A stretch of 64,000 bases of DNA from Diaporthe sp. PMI_573 (Eukaryota > Ascomycota > Sordariomycetes > Diaporthales > Diaporthaceae), in NCBI GenBank assembly GCA_021399435.1, contig JAJTUP010000035.1, positions 62,001-126,000 of the forward strand, in the 5' to 3' direction. The position numbers and the translations under genes were made by a program. Shown here one piece after another: positions 51,382 to 62,010 of this stretch. Positions within the stretch are counted from its first letter, which is position 1. Every line of letters begins with the position of its first letter. Below the pieces are notes generated by a model. That model worked only from the letters and a program-made list of their open reading frames with translations. It was not told where the DNA came from and ran no database searches.

Positions 51382-52776
51382 GCCCCTGGGTAACCTGTGG
51401 CGCTCAATTTAGTTGAGGACCCCTGTTTGGTTCCTTGTTTCTCTAAGTGGGTTTTCTGAAATTAAAAATCTGAAATAAGCTGTTGGTTGGACTTCCGTAC
51501 GTACGTACGACGGTACGGCTAAGTTCCTAAAACGTTCTGAGGGTATCCCACGACCACTAGTTGTCGCCTCTTGGAAAGGGTTCTGCAGGCGGCAGATGAT
51601 TCAAGGTATGGGCCACTCAAATTTAGTTTATACAGAGATAGAACAATATTTACAGGGGATGAGAGCACCCAGCAGTGACTTCAGGTAGCCCACTCATATC
51701 TTCATGCCGTCGGTACTTCGATATCCGGAACAGAATATTCTAAGAGATACAATTATTGTGGAAAAGGTAGCTAGGGGTTGATTAGTTCCTGCCACGCCGA
51801 CTAAGAAGCACTTGATCCGGCCGTATTTCTCTCGCATGCTCAGCGAGTCCTCCGCCCTGCGTCTAATCCGAGCTCTTACTCCCAGGTCATTATTAGGAAA
51901 CGGAGCAGTGGCAGTAACTAGAATGTGCTCAGGTTAACAAGATCCCCTGGATGGAAATGTTCTTGATAAAGCCTTTAGTTATACTTTTCCTTTCTCTTGT
52001 TTGCCTCTTTATTTTTAACTTCAATCTGGTCGCATACTTAAACTCGGGCAAATATTCTTAGTGTTCAAGAACATTTTCCGACTTTTTGTCTCGGGTTCCA
52101 TCTTAGTTACTTTAGCATCATTCTATGTCTCGCCTCGTTTAGCCTCAATTATATCAGTCCTTAAGGGCTTCGCTCCTCGAACGTACTGCTCTGCTTCCTC
52201 TTCTGGAGACCTCACAGTTCTCAGAGGGCTCTCCGATTGCTCGAAATCAGAGAGGCCTGGTGCAGCAGCTATACTTGTGAGGCCGAAGCACACAGTTTTT
52301 TTATCGCTGAAATCCCCTCCTCTGCACACCAATAATTATGCCATATTCTCTAGACTACGACACCTATTAATATTAACCTTTCCGGTCAAAATTTCCAGCT
52401 GAGGTTACCTTCTTCCGAGGCCATGACAGCCGTTGGAGGGTTTTAATTATTTGATCCAGGTAGGATGATGGCAGCCGAATTTCGTGGCTTCATCGGGTTT
52501 GAGCAATCGGAGGATTTTCAGACAACATCACTTTTCGACAATGCCCTGTTTGCCGATATGTTGGCCGTAATCTCATGAGATTCCGTGAATTTCTACAAGA
52601 ATTCCCAAAACATATCCACAGAGCCAGACGCCCTGGCATGGCTATAGGAGAAGCTGGCGATGAAAAACAGCTGTGCAGCTTTAATAGCATTCTAAACATG
52701 ATGCATGTTGAAATATCTGTAAAAGAGTAAAGCCAATTCTTAAGTCGGAAAACGTGTCTTTAGACTTCTCTATTTT
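51382..52776. other. no supported gene
   Basis: There are short frames with no protein character; the region is A/T-rich in places (51950-52100). A repeat of ACGTACGTACG lies at about 51498. Confidence 0.45.
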
Positions 52777-53388
52777 TCAGAAAACGTGACTAACCGAGTT
52801 GTCCACAACAGTAGCATCATCCACCGGAGCCTTGCTGCTACCAGTTGGACCAGTATCACTGGTAATAGTGGAAATAGTAGCAGCATTCTTGAGCCTCCTA
52901 GGCATCGCCGGCCTCAACCTAAACTGGAACTCCCTAAAGGCTTTCACCCTCTCTTTAAACCTCGCGGCTGTCTCGCGCCCCGCAACAACACAACCAACAT
53001 CAATGCCTAGAAGCCTCAGGTTCACCGCGGGAACCCACTCAGCGGGGAGGGCCCTGAGCGCATTCTGAGAAAATGTAAAAGGTTTCTCTGGGCCCTGAAA
53101 GATGAAATTGCCCGGCTCGCCAGGCGTGTCGTCGAAGAAGAGCACAGGAAAGACACGCTCTGCCTCCCGTGGGTCCCCTAGCTCGAACTTCTCCTCCCAA
53201 CCCGTGATGACGGGCTTCATCCTGCGAGAGCGTCTCCGCTTTTTATTTGCCCGCACCCGGCCCGTCTTGTAGCAGCCGGGAAGGTCGTAAAATAGGTTCG
53301 CCTGCTCGAGGCTGGATTGGTCTCTAAACTGATGTGGAATTTGGCGGCTGTCTGAGGAAAGTCCAGGGTTGGCAATTAGGATAGCCAA
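52777..53388 (-). CDS. hypothetical protein, 203 aa, member of a small local family
   Basis: It begins MAILIANPGLSSDSRQIPHQ and has a strongly basic patch (ANKKRRRSRRMKPVI), then a globular-looking EAERVFPVLFFDDTPGEPGN, FIFQGPEKPFTFSQNALRAL, PAEWVPAVNLRLLGIDVGCV and a basic helix with a Ser/Thr-rich tail. No known domain. A decayed partial copy lies 1.9 kb away (51044-51112). The frame is open, and the start Met is acceptable. Confidence 0.5.
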   Translation of the reverse strand: MAILIANPGLSSDSRQIPHQFRDQSSLEQANLFYDLPGCYKTGRVRANKKRRRSRRMKPVITGWEEKFELGDPREAERVFPVLFFDDTPGEPGNFIFQGPEKPFTFSQNALRALPAEWVPAVNLRLLGIDVGCVVAGRETAARFKERVKAFREFQFRLRPAMPRRLKNAATISTITSDTGPTGSSKAPVDDATVVDNSVSHVF

Positions 53389-53790
53389 GAGAAGTGTATC
53401 AACGACGGGAAGGTTGTGCTCCTTGCAAGGCTTCTAAACCGAGGCCTTTTTTATGTTGAATGCTTGATGTTGACTTCAGATGTTCTTCAGGCAAGCTATA
53501 GTCGTTTCCATGCTCAACTTCGGCAGGTTCAGTATTCAAAGCTCAAGAAGGCAGACTACCCCTAAGCATGAATGATAAGGCCGAGAAGATATCACCGCAC
53601 GCCGCGGCGTTTACCTCGGGTCTGTTTGCGTAGAATTCATAAATCATCATACGTGGTCTACACTCCTGGACATCGTACACATACATGAACCCACTAACAA
53701 CCAGAGCAAAACGCCAATTACCCTTGAATAAAGCACAAACCCTGCAACAGCCATAGACACCATCGCCTTCGCTTGAACGCCAGAAGCTGA
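53389..53790. other. intergenic, no supported gene
   Basis: It lies between the 203-aa gene's 5' side and the NTF2-like gene's 3' side. Nothing is seen. Confidence 0.5.
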
Positions 53791-55395
53791 TTACTCAGCA
53801 TATCCAACCAACATACTGCAGCACTCCCACTCGGCGCCAGCAGTCTGCCTCCAGACAGCGGACGTGACAGCCTGAACCTCATCATTGTCCTTCTTCTTGT
53901 CGCCCATCTTGTACAACGTAACCTTGCACATGGTCGACATACTCATCAGACCAATCTGGCTGACGACCCGCGTGTCCTTGTCGATGCGGTACGCGGTCCA
54001 GGGCTTGACCTTCCTGAGCCTCTCCTCGAGCTCGTCGTAGGTGATGGGGTGCGACGTCCCCAGGGTGACGGGGTCGATGACGACGCAGTCCTTGGCCATG
54101 TACTCGAGGACCGAGTCGGGCTCGTCGCAGTAGGCGCGCCACAGCAGCGTCTCGCAGTCGATGGCGTCGGCCAGGTTGCGCTTGGCGATGGTGTTGCGCT
54201 CCTTGGGCTTCTTGGCCCCGCTGTACTGCTTCACGTCCGACGCCTCCCCGTTGAATCCGCCCACCTTGCCGTGGCCGTGGCCCCCGCCGCCCCCCGTGAG
54301 CCCGCCCGTCAGCGCTCCTAATAGTGCGCACCATTAAGAGCACTATTAGTGCACACTGCAGTGCATACTAATAGTCCGTGCACTATTAGTTCAGTGTGCG
54401 TTTCTCGCACTACACTGCTGGTTCAGTGCAAGCTTTCAGACCACACTGCTGGTTCAGTGCAGGCCATCAGACCACACCGATGGTCCAGTGTGAGCTCGAC
54501 CAGACTGACCGGTAGTGCAGTGCGAGGGTCGCAGACTAACAGTCTCACTATTAGTGCGTCCAAGACTAAGTGTGCGTCAGGCAACGTCTTTCCAATTTTG
54601 TAGCTCGCGGCAGCAATCCAATGCGCGTCAAAGTCGCGTCTAGCGGGTTGGGGATATGTTAGTGGATACAATAATTTAGCTGTGTTGAGCTTTGTAACTT
54701 AGGTATCGCGCAACCGAAACAATCGTCTACTGTGTCTCATGTTTCAGCTGCAACCAAACATTTTACCCTGGCCAATCATTGGCCAGCGGGCTTGAATAAG
54801 TGCCAAACCGGGAAGTTGAAGGCGGAATCCAAGAACGATTTGGAGCATGTAGTCTAAACCAAATCTCTAGGATTTCTGAATTGGCTGGTTACCAAGCATG
54901 AGTGGCCAGATTCAACGATTGGAAGCGGTTGGTTGATTTCAGGCCCTGCGGCTTGGCCTAGCCTGTATATCCGGCAGCCGCGGGCGCCATCTCCAATGCT
55001 TAGAATTCAGGAAACGGATCAGCTAGGTGGCGGGTGAAGCAGTTCGACGACGATGTTGGGAACCTTGAAGGTAGCGCGGCAAGTACGAGGAGGGGAGGCC
55101 GCAATTTCGGGTTATTTTGTTCAGACTCATAGTGTAGACCAGTTTGCACTGTTGGTTTAGTTTGGCCGTGGTGAACCAACCGACAGTTCAGTCTGCGTAT
55201 CTCAGGCAGACTGATAGTTTAGTTTGGCCAAGTCAAGCGGACTGGCAGTTTAGTGTGGCCAAGTCAAACGGGCTGGCAGTTTAGTGTGGTCAAGTCAAAC
55301 GGACTAATGGATTGGTTTGAGGTCTCCAAACCGAACGGCTGCACTATTAGGAGCCCTGCTATACACTTACCGGCAAACCTGACCATATTGAACAT
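53791..55395 (-). CDS. NTF2-like (SnoaL/DUF4440-type) small protein, 183 aa, with transposon-filled intron
   Basis: I propose exon 1 at 55371-55395 (MFNMVRFA) and exon 2 at 53791-54317. The donor is GTAAGTG at 55370, and the acceptor is the AG of CACTATTAG, part of an element's terminal repeat. The phase fits and the total is exactly 184 codons. Exon 2 gives a Gly-rich lead (LTGGLTGGGGGHGHGKVGG), then ERNTIAKRNLADAIDCETLL, WRAYCDEPDSVLEYMAKDCV, VIDPVTLGTSHPITYDELEE, ending SAVWRQTAGAEWECCSMLVG. This is the cone-shaped NTF2-like fold pattern (helix, then curved strands, W near the end), used by enzymes and binding proteins; no specific substrate is evident. Without the spliced exon 1 there is no ATG at the 5' end. 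Confidence 0.65.
54412..54500 (+). repeat. left subterminal tandem repeats, about 30-bp unit
   Basis: ACACTGCTGGTTCAGTGC followed by a 12-13 bp spacer ending CAGACC occurs twice, and a third diverged unit (ACACCGATGGTCCAGTGTG) follows. Confidence 0.8.
55209..55301 (+). repeat. right subterminal tandem repeats, three 31-bp units
   Basis: Three units of exactly 31 bp (55209-55239, 55240-55270, 55271-55301), each built on CTGGCAGTTTAGTGTGGCCA with AGTCAAACG at the end, differ at only a few positions. Confidence 0.88.
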
Positions 55396-55692
55396 CCAAT
55401 GTTGCCCAAGATGCAGCTATACGAGGGATACTGTCTGCAGTAGGACTAGTAACCTATCCTGCGGACTGTTGCGAGGTCTCAGTGATTCTGTTTTCAATCT
55501 TACCGAAAACTTGGCACAGTTGCACTTCACACGTGTCGTCGACGTCACATACTTCCTTAGTACGGTGTGGCAAACAAGGGAAACTGCTTCAACTCCGGCT
55601 TTGGCCAAACTTGGAAGTGTTGACGCTTGACGGGTTGTGCTGTGAAGACTCCTCAAGGTATCATTTTGTGGCAGATGAACTCTTCGCCTCTA

Positions 55693-56493
55693 TCACTGCC
55701 GCCATGCGCCAATAACGTACGGGTCTTCAAGAAATCCAGGCAAGGCTTGTAGATTATTTAGCTCTCCATATATCAGAGAGTCATGGTTGTGACGGAAGTA
55801 ACACCGAAAATAAATCGCAAAGCTGTCTCTGCATACCAAGGGCAAGCTTTGGGTACGTGTAGAAGCCATCTTTATCTTCCAGTCCTGCACAAATAGGTTG
55901 ACATATTTCGGGCGCGTTATGGCATCTACGGCTGCGAACTCCCAGACCAAATTTTGAATTTCAGCTGGTAGCAAGTGAAAGAGCAGGAATTGAGCCGGTT
56001 CCTCCGTTTTGGTCCTCCCAACTGTAGGTGGACGTGTTTGGGGTCTGTCCCCTTGTGATCGACACCCAAGTATCTTGATCATTTCCTGTACGGCAGTATT
56101 CCTATAGCTGCAATCTCTTTCCAGAGATGCTAACATTTCCTGAACCAGAACTTCAGCCTGGCTGCGATCACCGAGCATGGCGTAGGTCCAAGCCAGATTG
56201 CGCCTGCAGGGGAGTGTATAGGGATGGTCTTGCCATTGCATTGCTAGCAATGTAGCAGAGAGCTCACGTTCTGCCTCATTATACTTCCTCTGCATGAAAT
56301 AAGCTGTCCCCAGGGCATTCTGAATTGTGAGGCGGTAAATATTCCCTTTATTCTTGCGTCTAAGGCATTTTTGGAACACACGCTCTGCTTTTCTGTGCTG
56401 CCCCTCGGCGTAGAGCTTTAGCCCGAGGACGGCATCATCGTCTAGGTGGTTCATATTGTTGTACATGCGACCGAAAGAACAGAAAAGGTGCAT
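55693..56493 (-). CDS. TPR-like repeat protein with 2EXR domain, 266 aa
   Basis: The N-terminal 150 residues form TPR-like helical pairs (LGLKLYAEGQHRKAERVFQK, IQNALGTAYFMQRKYNEAER, CRRNLAWTYAMLGDRSQAEV), a protein-interaction scaffold. The C-terminal part begins FLLFHLLPAEIQNLVWEFAA and continues RPKYVNLFVQDWKIKMASTR, LPLVCRDSFAIYFR, the pattern of the fungal 2EXR domain, an expanded family of unknown function with F-box-like starts (F..LP.EIR..IW). The frame is intact in one exon. An in-frame ATG downstream (MNNMNHLDD region) could be the start instead of 56493. Confidence 0.75.
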   Translation of the reverse strand: MHLFCSFGRMYNNMNHLDDDAVLGLKLYAEGQHRKAERVFQKCLRRKNKGNIYRLTIQNALGTAYFMQRKYNEAERELSATLLAMQWQDHPYTLPCRRNLAWTYAMLGDRSQAEVLVQEMLASLERDCSYRNTAVQEMIKILGCRSQGDRPQTRPPTVGRTKTEEPAQFLLFHLLPAEIQNLVWEFAAVDAITRPKYVNLFVQDWKIKMASTRTQSLPLVCRDSFAIYFRCYFRHNHDSLIYGELNNLQALPGFLEDPYVIGAWRQ

Positions 56494-59100
56494 GTAGTCA
56501 AGGGACCGGTGTTTTATATGCTCGACAACTTTCGTTTTATGAAATACATTTCCTAAAAGAATTTGTGATTAATCCAGAATCCTTAATCTTTAAACTAAGT
56601 CTAACTACTCAATTTGAGCATAAATGTCCAGCTCAATTTACCTAAGAAGTGACTCGGGGCTGGCGTCGTGGCATTCTTTCTGGGCTGTCTGGGTCGCCCA
56701 AACGGGTCCCCTTGGTGCCGAACGTCGTTGGTTCATAACACTCGTTTCGGTCTACCCTGTATTTAGACATCCTGAAGCAATATTTCGAACCGCGCTTAAT
56801 TATCAATGCAGCCCTCTAAACCATATCTTATTCACCTAAATCCTGATTGAAGACGCAATGTCATTCAATCTTCCATAGTACGTCTTTATTACTTAGCTGA
56901 AACCAGGCTCTGAAGTCCTGTAGCACTTCGAAATGCTTGAGTTGCGACTAAAGCAGGTGCGCTGATTGTCATTGTGAAGTTCTCATGAACTATCCAGGGA
57001 GAAATGGATTTCATTCATCTAGAGAGCTCAAGTATGATTGGCTGGATCATTCACAGCGTTTTTAACAATATCTGTGTGAGCTGAGTTTCGGTTTCACTTT
57101 TGCGCCATCTCTAATTTAGATATAAAGAATGAGAAGACTTCCAACGCTTAAACTGTGACACAAAATGTAGAATCGGATTTATTTTTTGACATTACAATAT
57201 TACCTTTATGGATAAGGATTCTTCAATGAGGAAACACACTCGCCATGCAAGCTTGGACTATCAGATACATCCTCGGAACCAAAACGTGCTCGCCGAAGGA
57301 TTTCATCAACGGTCGCTTTGCTTATTTTAAGCTCTTCCTTCCAAGTCTTCTTACACTCTGCCCTGTTTCTCAAGTCTGTGATCTCGAAAACGTTCTGATC
57401 GACGATCAAGCTCGCCTCCAAGATGCCCTCGTACTGATTGCCTACCACGTCATCAATTCTGCTGCATCATGAAAATGCCTGTATTTTTTATTTACTGTAC
57501 TTTCACTGCCTAATTTATCTTGGTACCTACATTGCTTAGACGAGTCTTGGGTGCAAAACTACTGAGTGTATTTTTGGTGTATACTTAAGGATCAGGTGAT
57601 ACTGTACCTTATTTTATACTATATTAACTTGGTACTGTATCAATTGCAGGTCGCCGTTGCCAAGCATTTCTCCTGGAAAATGACAAAAAAGAAATCCCGG
57701 TACTTTCCGCGAGATAATGGTCCTTTTCATTCGTTTTATTGGGGGGGCTCGTTCCGCCTTGCATGCACTGTTGTTTGGCTGCACCTACGAAGAATGCAAA
57801 ATCAAGTCCTAGAATGGTAACGTAGGTGCACGAGACTTAGGGGTAATTCAACGAGCCTGAGGACAGGGAGGAGGAGTGCTATACCGTTCCGACAATACAG
57901 CATAAAGTGCTATAAGGACTCATAACCTAGTCAGAAGAGTCTGTTATTTGAAAGCCATCCTTTGGTAATGATCGTTCCCTTATGAAGCTAGGAAAATCCA
58001 CAGCGTCCGCCAAATATTCTTGCCTATGAGCTGTCTTCGAATCCCCCTTTCCGCTTCCCACTCTTGGTCCATGAAATCTGCCTTGACAGCAATAGTTCAG
58101 ACATATCTAGGCAGCAAGCAACGTAGCTGAGGCAAACGGCTGTAGGAAACGATGCGTCCGTTCAATAAACTCCCACTCTGAAGCTAGCAGGATATCGTCT
58201 TGAAGCTCTCTATCATCATGTCAGACGTCAGCGCGACCAGCTCCACGCTGCCGGAGCGAACAGCAAGGAAACTAAGCTCCGGTCACTTGTGAGACTCATG
58301 TTACTTGATGAGGACAGCCGTATTAGTGCTTGCGACCTGGCGAAGCAGACTGTTGAATGGGCGTCCTAGTTTCCTAGCTGTAGTAGTTCCCTCCGATATA
58401 TTAGCATGCAACTCCACCCGGCGTATTGGATCCGTGAAAAGTTTGCTTCATCCGTTGGTGGTTTGCTCGCCGTCCAAATGTACCTGTGCTTTATTTAGCA
58501 TGGAGACAGAAGCTCCTCCACGGGATTTTAAACGCTGTCACATACAGTTTAAAATAGGCTCAGCTGGAGCGCACCCCGATCTCGTTCAAGACCTTCTTTA
58601 CGAGCTGTTTAATGTCTTCCAGCTGCCATTTTTTGACCCATGAAAGTGGCGCCAAGCCGAGGCTGATGAGACTCTTCTGGAGGCAAAGATTGAACCACCT
58701 GCCAACTTCGACTTCATATGAGGTCTCGCAGCTTGCATTGCCAGGCAACCAAAAAATGGAAAACTCTAAAGAGTGTACTGATACGCAGAGTGACATTGCC
58801 ATCGCTCGCCGAATGCCCTTGTTCGTGATCCCTCTCGTGTGCCCTCTGCCAGCAGGTCCGCATTTCCTCCCTTTCGAAGCTTATCATTGCGCCACCTCAG
58901 GTAGAAGTGAAGAGCTCTGGCAAGCAGGATACACATGGTTAAGAAGGCCACATTAACAAGGACGGGTATTCACAGAGCAAAAGACGGATGATACAGAGCT
59001 ATATATGGCAATTAGTGCAAATAAATATATTGACTATAACTTATATATATTGAGGTTGCCGCTGTCGCCCAATGTTTGTACTTAATATCTACTTAATCTA
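56494..59100. other. long stretch without a convincing gene
   Basis: The best coding-like piece is minus 57206-57448 (VFEITDLRNRAECKKTWKEE, LKISKATVDEILRRARFG), a compact helical fragment without ATG or family. Minus 58560-58951 contains a hydrophobic-helix-then-basic stretch (ARALHFYLRWRNDKLRKGG) reminiscent of the end of a membrane transporter, broken by frame changes. A short copy of the 48173 motif lies at about 56848. Confidence 0.4.
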
Positions 59101-59361
59101 GTGTGGATATATATGATCCTTGAATATGTCCCTGGCGGTGAACTCTTCACATATCTTCGGCGGCTGAGCCATTTTGATGAAGCAGCAGCGCGTTTCTACG
59201 CCGCAGAGATTGTCTTGGTCTTCGAGTACCTCCATGAGAAGCAAGGCGGCGTTGCCTACCGGGACCTTCAGCCAGAAAACCTGCTTTTAGACGAGGAAGG
59301 ACATATTAAGCTGGTGGATTTTGGCTTCCTAGACAGTAGACTTGCCCGTCGACACAAGTAG
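59101..59361 (+). pseudogene. AGC-type (PKA-like) protein kinase fragment
   Basis: [66 protein letters not shown] matches subdomains V to VII of the PKA catalytic subunit family: hinge, helix E, catalytic loop and DFG. The catalytic Asp and Asn and the DFG Asp are present, but the conserved Lys of RDLKPEN is Gln. Nothing of the ATP-binding lobe precedes it except an acceptor-like TTAATCTAG, and it stops soon after DFGF, before the activation segment. It is a fragment without function as a kinase. Confidence 0.78.
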
Positions 59362-59462
59362 CCCATCGCTGGCTGGGCAATCAGTCACACGGCGAGCGAT
59401 CTACTAGTAGTCTCGCAAAAGCCTCGTATAAAAAGAGTCCACGGCTGCAGTCCCGGTTGATT

Positions 59463-59863
59463 TCTACATCCCACAACCACACACACACTCTGGAGCTGGG
59501 AGTTTATGGGTAGCTACAAACCAATGCCTTGGGGGATCAACGTCCTGTGTCAAGATTGCTGAACGCCTGAACGACCAGTTGAGGGGCTGCAAGAGCGACA
59601 ATATCAAGCCAATTGACAGTGCCGCATTCTCCATCGCTATGAGCGGCACAGAGGCGCGACTCCACGTCTCGTGGAAGCACAACGAACTGGCCTACTACAT
59701 GGCGAATGTCGAGAGTTTCTTGCTTCAGAAACCGGCAGATTACATCGAGTTCCGCAAGTACGTCCGCAACATCATCGACTGGGGGAAGCACAAACGGCTC
59801 AACGAGATTCGGGACTCCCTGGACAGCCTTCTGGAGGAGGGCAGTGGGCGTTCAGAGCTGTGA
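59463..59863 (+). pseudogene. DUF7924-type protein, C-terminal fragment
   Basis: Read without a start codon: GSLWVATNQCLGGSTSCVKI, AERLNDQLRGCKSDNIKPID, SAAFSIAMSGTEARLHVSWK, HNELAYYMANVESFLLQKPA, DYIEFRKYVRNIIDWGKHKR, LNEIRDSLDSLLEEG. This is the conserved end of a very common fungal domain (DUF7924) of unknown function. The N-terminal half is missing. The kinase fragment ends 100 bp upstream. Confidence 0.7.
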
Positions 59864-60047
59864 CTCGAGACGTAACGAAGCCCGCAGCGATGAAGTTGGC
59901 GAAGGATGGAACTTAGGTCGTAAGAGGAGGTAGAGAAAGGTATGAGGTTACGAAGGACTTAATAGAAAGCGGCCAGAAAGACCTCTGCACACTTTGATCG
60001 ATTATAAAGGATCAGAATAAACTCGCAATTGGAGATGAGACAATCTC

Positions 60048-60311
60048 TTGATCGGTTCGCTCAGTTCTTCGGCAAATTGGCTTCAATCATCGACTCCGCG
60101 CCTGTGGGGATTCGACACCCTCAACGCTAGAATGGCATTCCTCGAGCAAGAGAATGCCGAGATGAAGGACAGACAAGATACCCAAGCCGGCACAAAGAAG
60201 AGACGGACTGTGCCCAATCCAATCGGACTTCATCTTGATGTCGCTTCTCAACTCCGTAGCCATCGTCGATCGCAACGCCCGCGGAGCACCTGTCCGTTCT
60301 GTGAAGTTTAG
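60048..60311 (+). pseudogene. probable transposase C-terminal tail (pogo-like)
   Basis: FDTLNARMAFLEQENAEMKD, then TKKRRTVPNPIGLHLDV has the leucine-zipper-like helix plus basic KKRRTVPNPN motif seen at the end of many fungal pogo-type transposases. After that the family sequence is lost. No DDE core is upstream. Confidence 0.5.
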
Positions 60312-60763
60312 TGTTGTCCCTGAGCGACTTCTTTTGTGAGGACCGCGCAGCCAACCTGCCTGGTTGTGAGTCATCAAGTATTGTGGTTACCGCTGAACAA
60401 CTCTGCAATCTATTCGACAAAGCTTCTGCAATGGTGCTCAAGCGCAGGCGCAAGAGCAAGCACAAGGCCAAGGGCAAGGCTAAGCTCAGGACCAAGACAA
60501 GGGGAAGGCCTGAGGCAGCCGCTGCTATTGGCGAGATCGCTGTAGTAGAGGCTGCCAGGGCTCCAGTTACTCCTGAGGAACAAACCACCAAACCGGACTG
60601 GGCCGACAATGGTGAGGCTGTCGCTGCCGCTACTAAGGCATTTCCCTCGGACGTTGATATTAATTCACCTCCCCGTAAAAAGCGCCTCACGGCAGCGATG
60701 GGGAAGTTAGGGGCGATAACTAAAAAAAAGCTCTCGCCGAAGAAGTCGTCCAAAACAAGTTGA
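60311..60763 (+). CDS. hypothetical basic protein or continued transposase tail, up to 150 codons
   Basis: From the ATG at about 60431 it reads MVLKRRRKSKHKAKGKAKLR, TKTRGRPEAAAAIGEIAVVE, then an acidic spacer and a basic end (PPRKKRLTAAMGKLG, KKKLSPKKSSKTS). The composition is of a nuclear disordered protein. The EIAVVEAARAPVTPEEQ part also resembles transposase tails, so it could belong to the preceding remnant after a frameshift. Confidence 0.35.
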   Translation: MLSLSDFFCEDRAANLPGCESSSIVVTAEQLCNLFDKASAMVLKRRRKSKHKAKGKAKLRTKTRGRPEAAAAIGEIAVVEAARAPVTPEEQTTKPDWADNGEAVAAATKAFPSDVDINSPPRKKRLTAAMGKLGAITKKKLSPKKSSKTS

Positions 60764-61623
60764 AAACCCGGTAATTTCAGAACGGTCAGGTCGGAGAACT
60801 TTAGAAGAACCATACTATAGTATAGCCCTTGTCACAAAAGGCACAATTCAACAGTCAAGGCACCTTGGTGCCTACATCTTGTTGGTTCATAATACTGACC
60901 TCCAGATGATGCTGTCCCCTGGTCGGATCGCAGTCCTACGGTACATCTGTTTTTATAGAATTCCCACAAGCAGAATGAGCCAACAGCAACCCAATGGGGA
61001 CCTATTTTACATTAGTAACTCCTCATGGAAGCTACAAAACAACAACATGAATAAGCCGGCCTTTCGGCATAGTACTTCCGTAGCTAATTTATTTCCATCT
61101 TTGTACTCCTTGCAGTATATGCTTTTTTATAGGACATAGTATGGTACTTTTATTAAAAATACATTAGTATCTCGGTGGGGAATGGGAAGGTAAGTGCATA
61201 TTTGGACTGTCACAAGCTGTGAGCAAGGAGGGGCCTTTGGGTCAGAGAGCAAACATGTGTCCTATACTGTAGTATAGGCTTAATGCAGACATGTATTTAA
61301 GCTTTCCCCTTTGTTTGCAAAGATTTACAACATTTACATCTTGAGTTCACATCGTATTACCAAAAGGACTTGTCAAAGTACAATCCATCTACTTTGTCAA
61401 GGGGGACGGATTCCAGCAAGTATCTCTACTGCATCTTTAAATAACCAGAATAAGCACTGTAATGTTGAATTCCTTTGTATGAGTTATCCAAGCAATGTAG
61501 TGAAGGGATCTGAAAACAGAATCACCCTTGTGATGTTCTCGAAATGAACTTCTTGGGCATTGTTCATGTTATGGCACAAATGGGAGTGGTATGATATGAT
61601 AGCTTTGCACTATTTTAGAGAAA
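60764..61623. other. no supported gene
   Basis: The region is A/T-rich with only short frames. Nothing is recognised. Confidence 0.45.
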
Positions 61624-62010
61624 CGTTTCGCTGGTATCAGAATGCCACTAAATGCTACGTCTTCCTTTCCGATGTCTCGACCCCGTCTAGAGATGCGGTC
61701 GAAAAGCCTAGCTGGTGGCCGTCTTTTCGAAAGAGCAGGTGGTTCGCCCGTGGCTGCTGGACCCTCCAAGAGCTGATTGCCCCAGTGTCTGTTGAGTTCT
61801 TTTCGAGGGAAGGTGTGCGACTGGGAACAAGGGAGTCTCTACAAAATGGCATCCACGACATCACTGGGCTTCCTCTCGCTATCCTTCAAGGCGGCCCACT
61901 ATCTCACTTCAGCATTCCCGAGCGGCTTGCATGGGCAGAGGGGCGTGAGACAACACGAAAGGAGGACAGGGTGTATTCACTGCTGGGTCTCGTTGGCATT
62001 CATATGCCGC
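61624..62010 (+). pseudogene. HET-domain (heterokaryon incompatibility) fragment
   Basis: FRWYQNATKCYVFLSDVSTP, FRKSRWFARGCWTLQELIAP, VSVEFFSREGVRLGTRESLQ, IPERLAWAEGRETTRKEDRV, YSLLGLVGIHMP is the second half of the HET domain, which triggers cell death in fungal self/non-self recognition. The first half of the domain is absent, with similarity beginning sharply at FRWYQ. One extra Cys interrupts the normal RGWTLQEL. At about 62010 the sequence switches to LINE sequence, so the gene is cut at both sides. Confidence 0.85.

Larger units (their letters stand above)
54314..55354. mobile_element. non-autonomous terminal-inverted-repeat element, 1041 bp, inside the NTF2-like gene intron
   Basis: The 14-bp perfect inverted repeats are GCTCCTAATAGTGC (54314-54327) and GCACTATTAGGAGC (55341-55354). 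Next to each end are tandem subterminal repeats of about 30 bp with different sequences but shared words (ACTGGCAGTTTAGTG on the right, ACTGCTGGTTCAGTG on the left). There is no transposase gene inside. I found no clear target-site duplication, so the superfamily is not assigned. Confidence 0.65.

Noticed and set aside
40411..53388. A secondary-metabolite cluster around the HMGR-like piece and GH64 gene
   Set aside because: No polyketide synthase, NRPS, terpene synthase, P450 or transporter is recognisable in the region.
53882..54343. 153-codon frame overlapping the NTF2-like exon
   Set aside because: It is a high-GC shadow (Arg/Gly/His-rich) of the NTF2-like frame, which has clear fold-type sequence.
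61777..62000. Plus-strand frame start before the LINE part (codons before about 62011)
   Set aside because: This stretch is the HET gene in another frame; only the part after about 62011 is LINE sequence.
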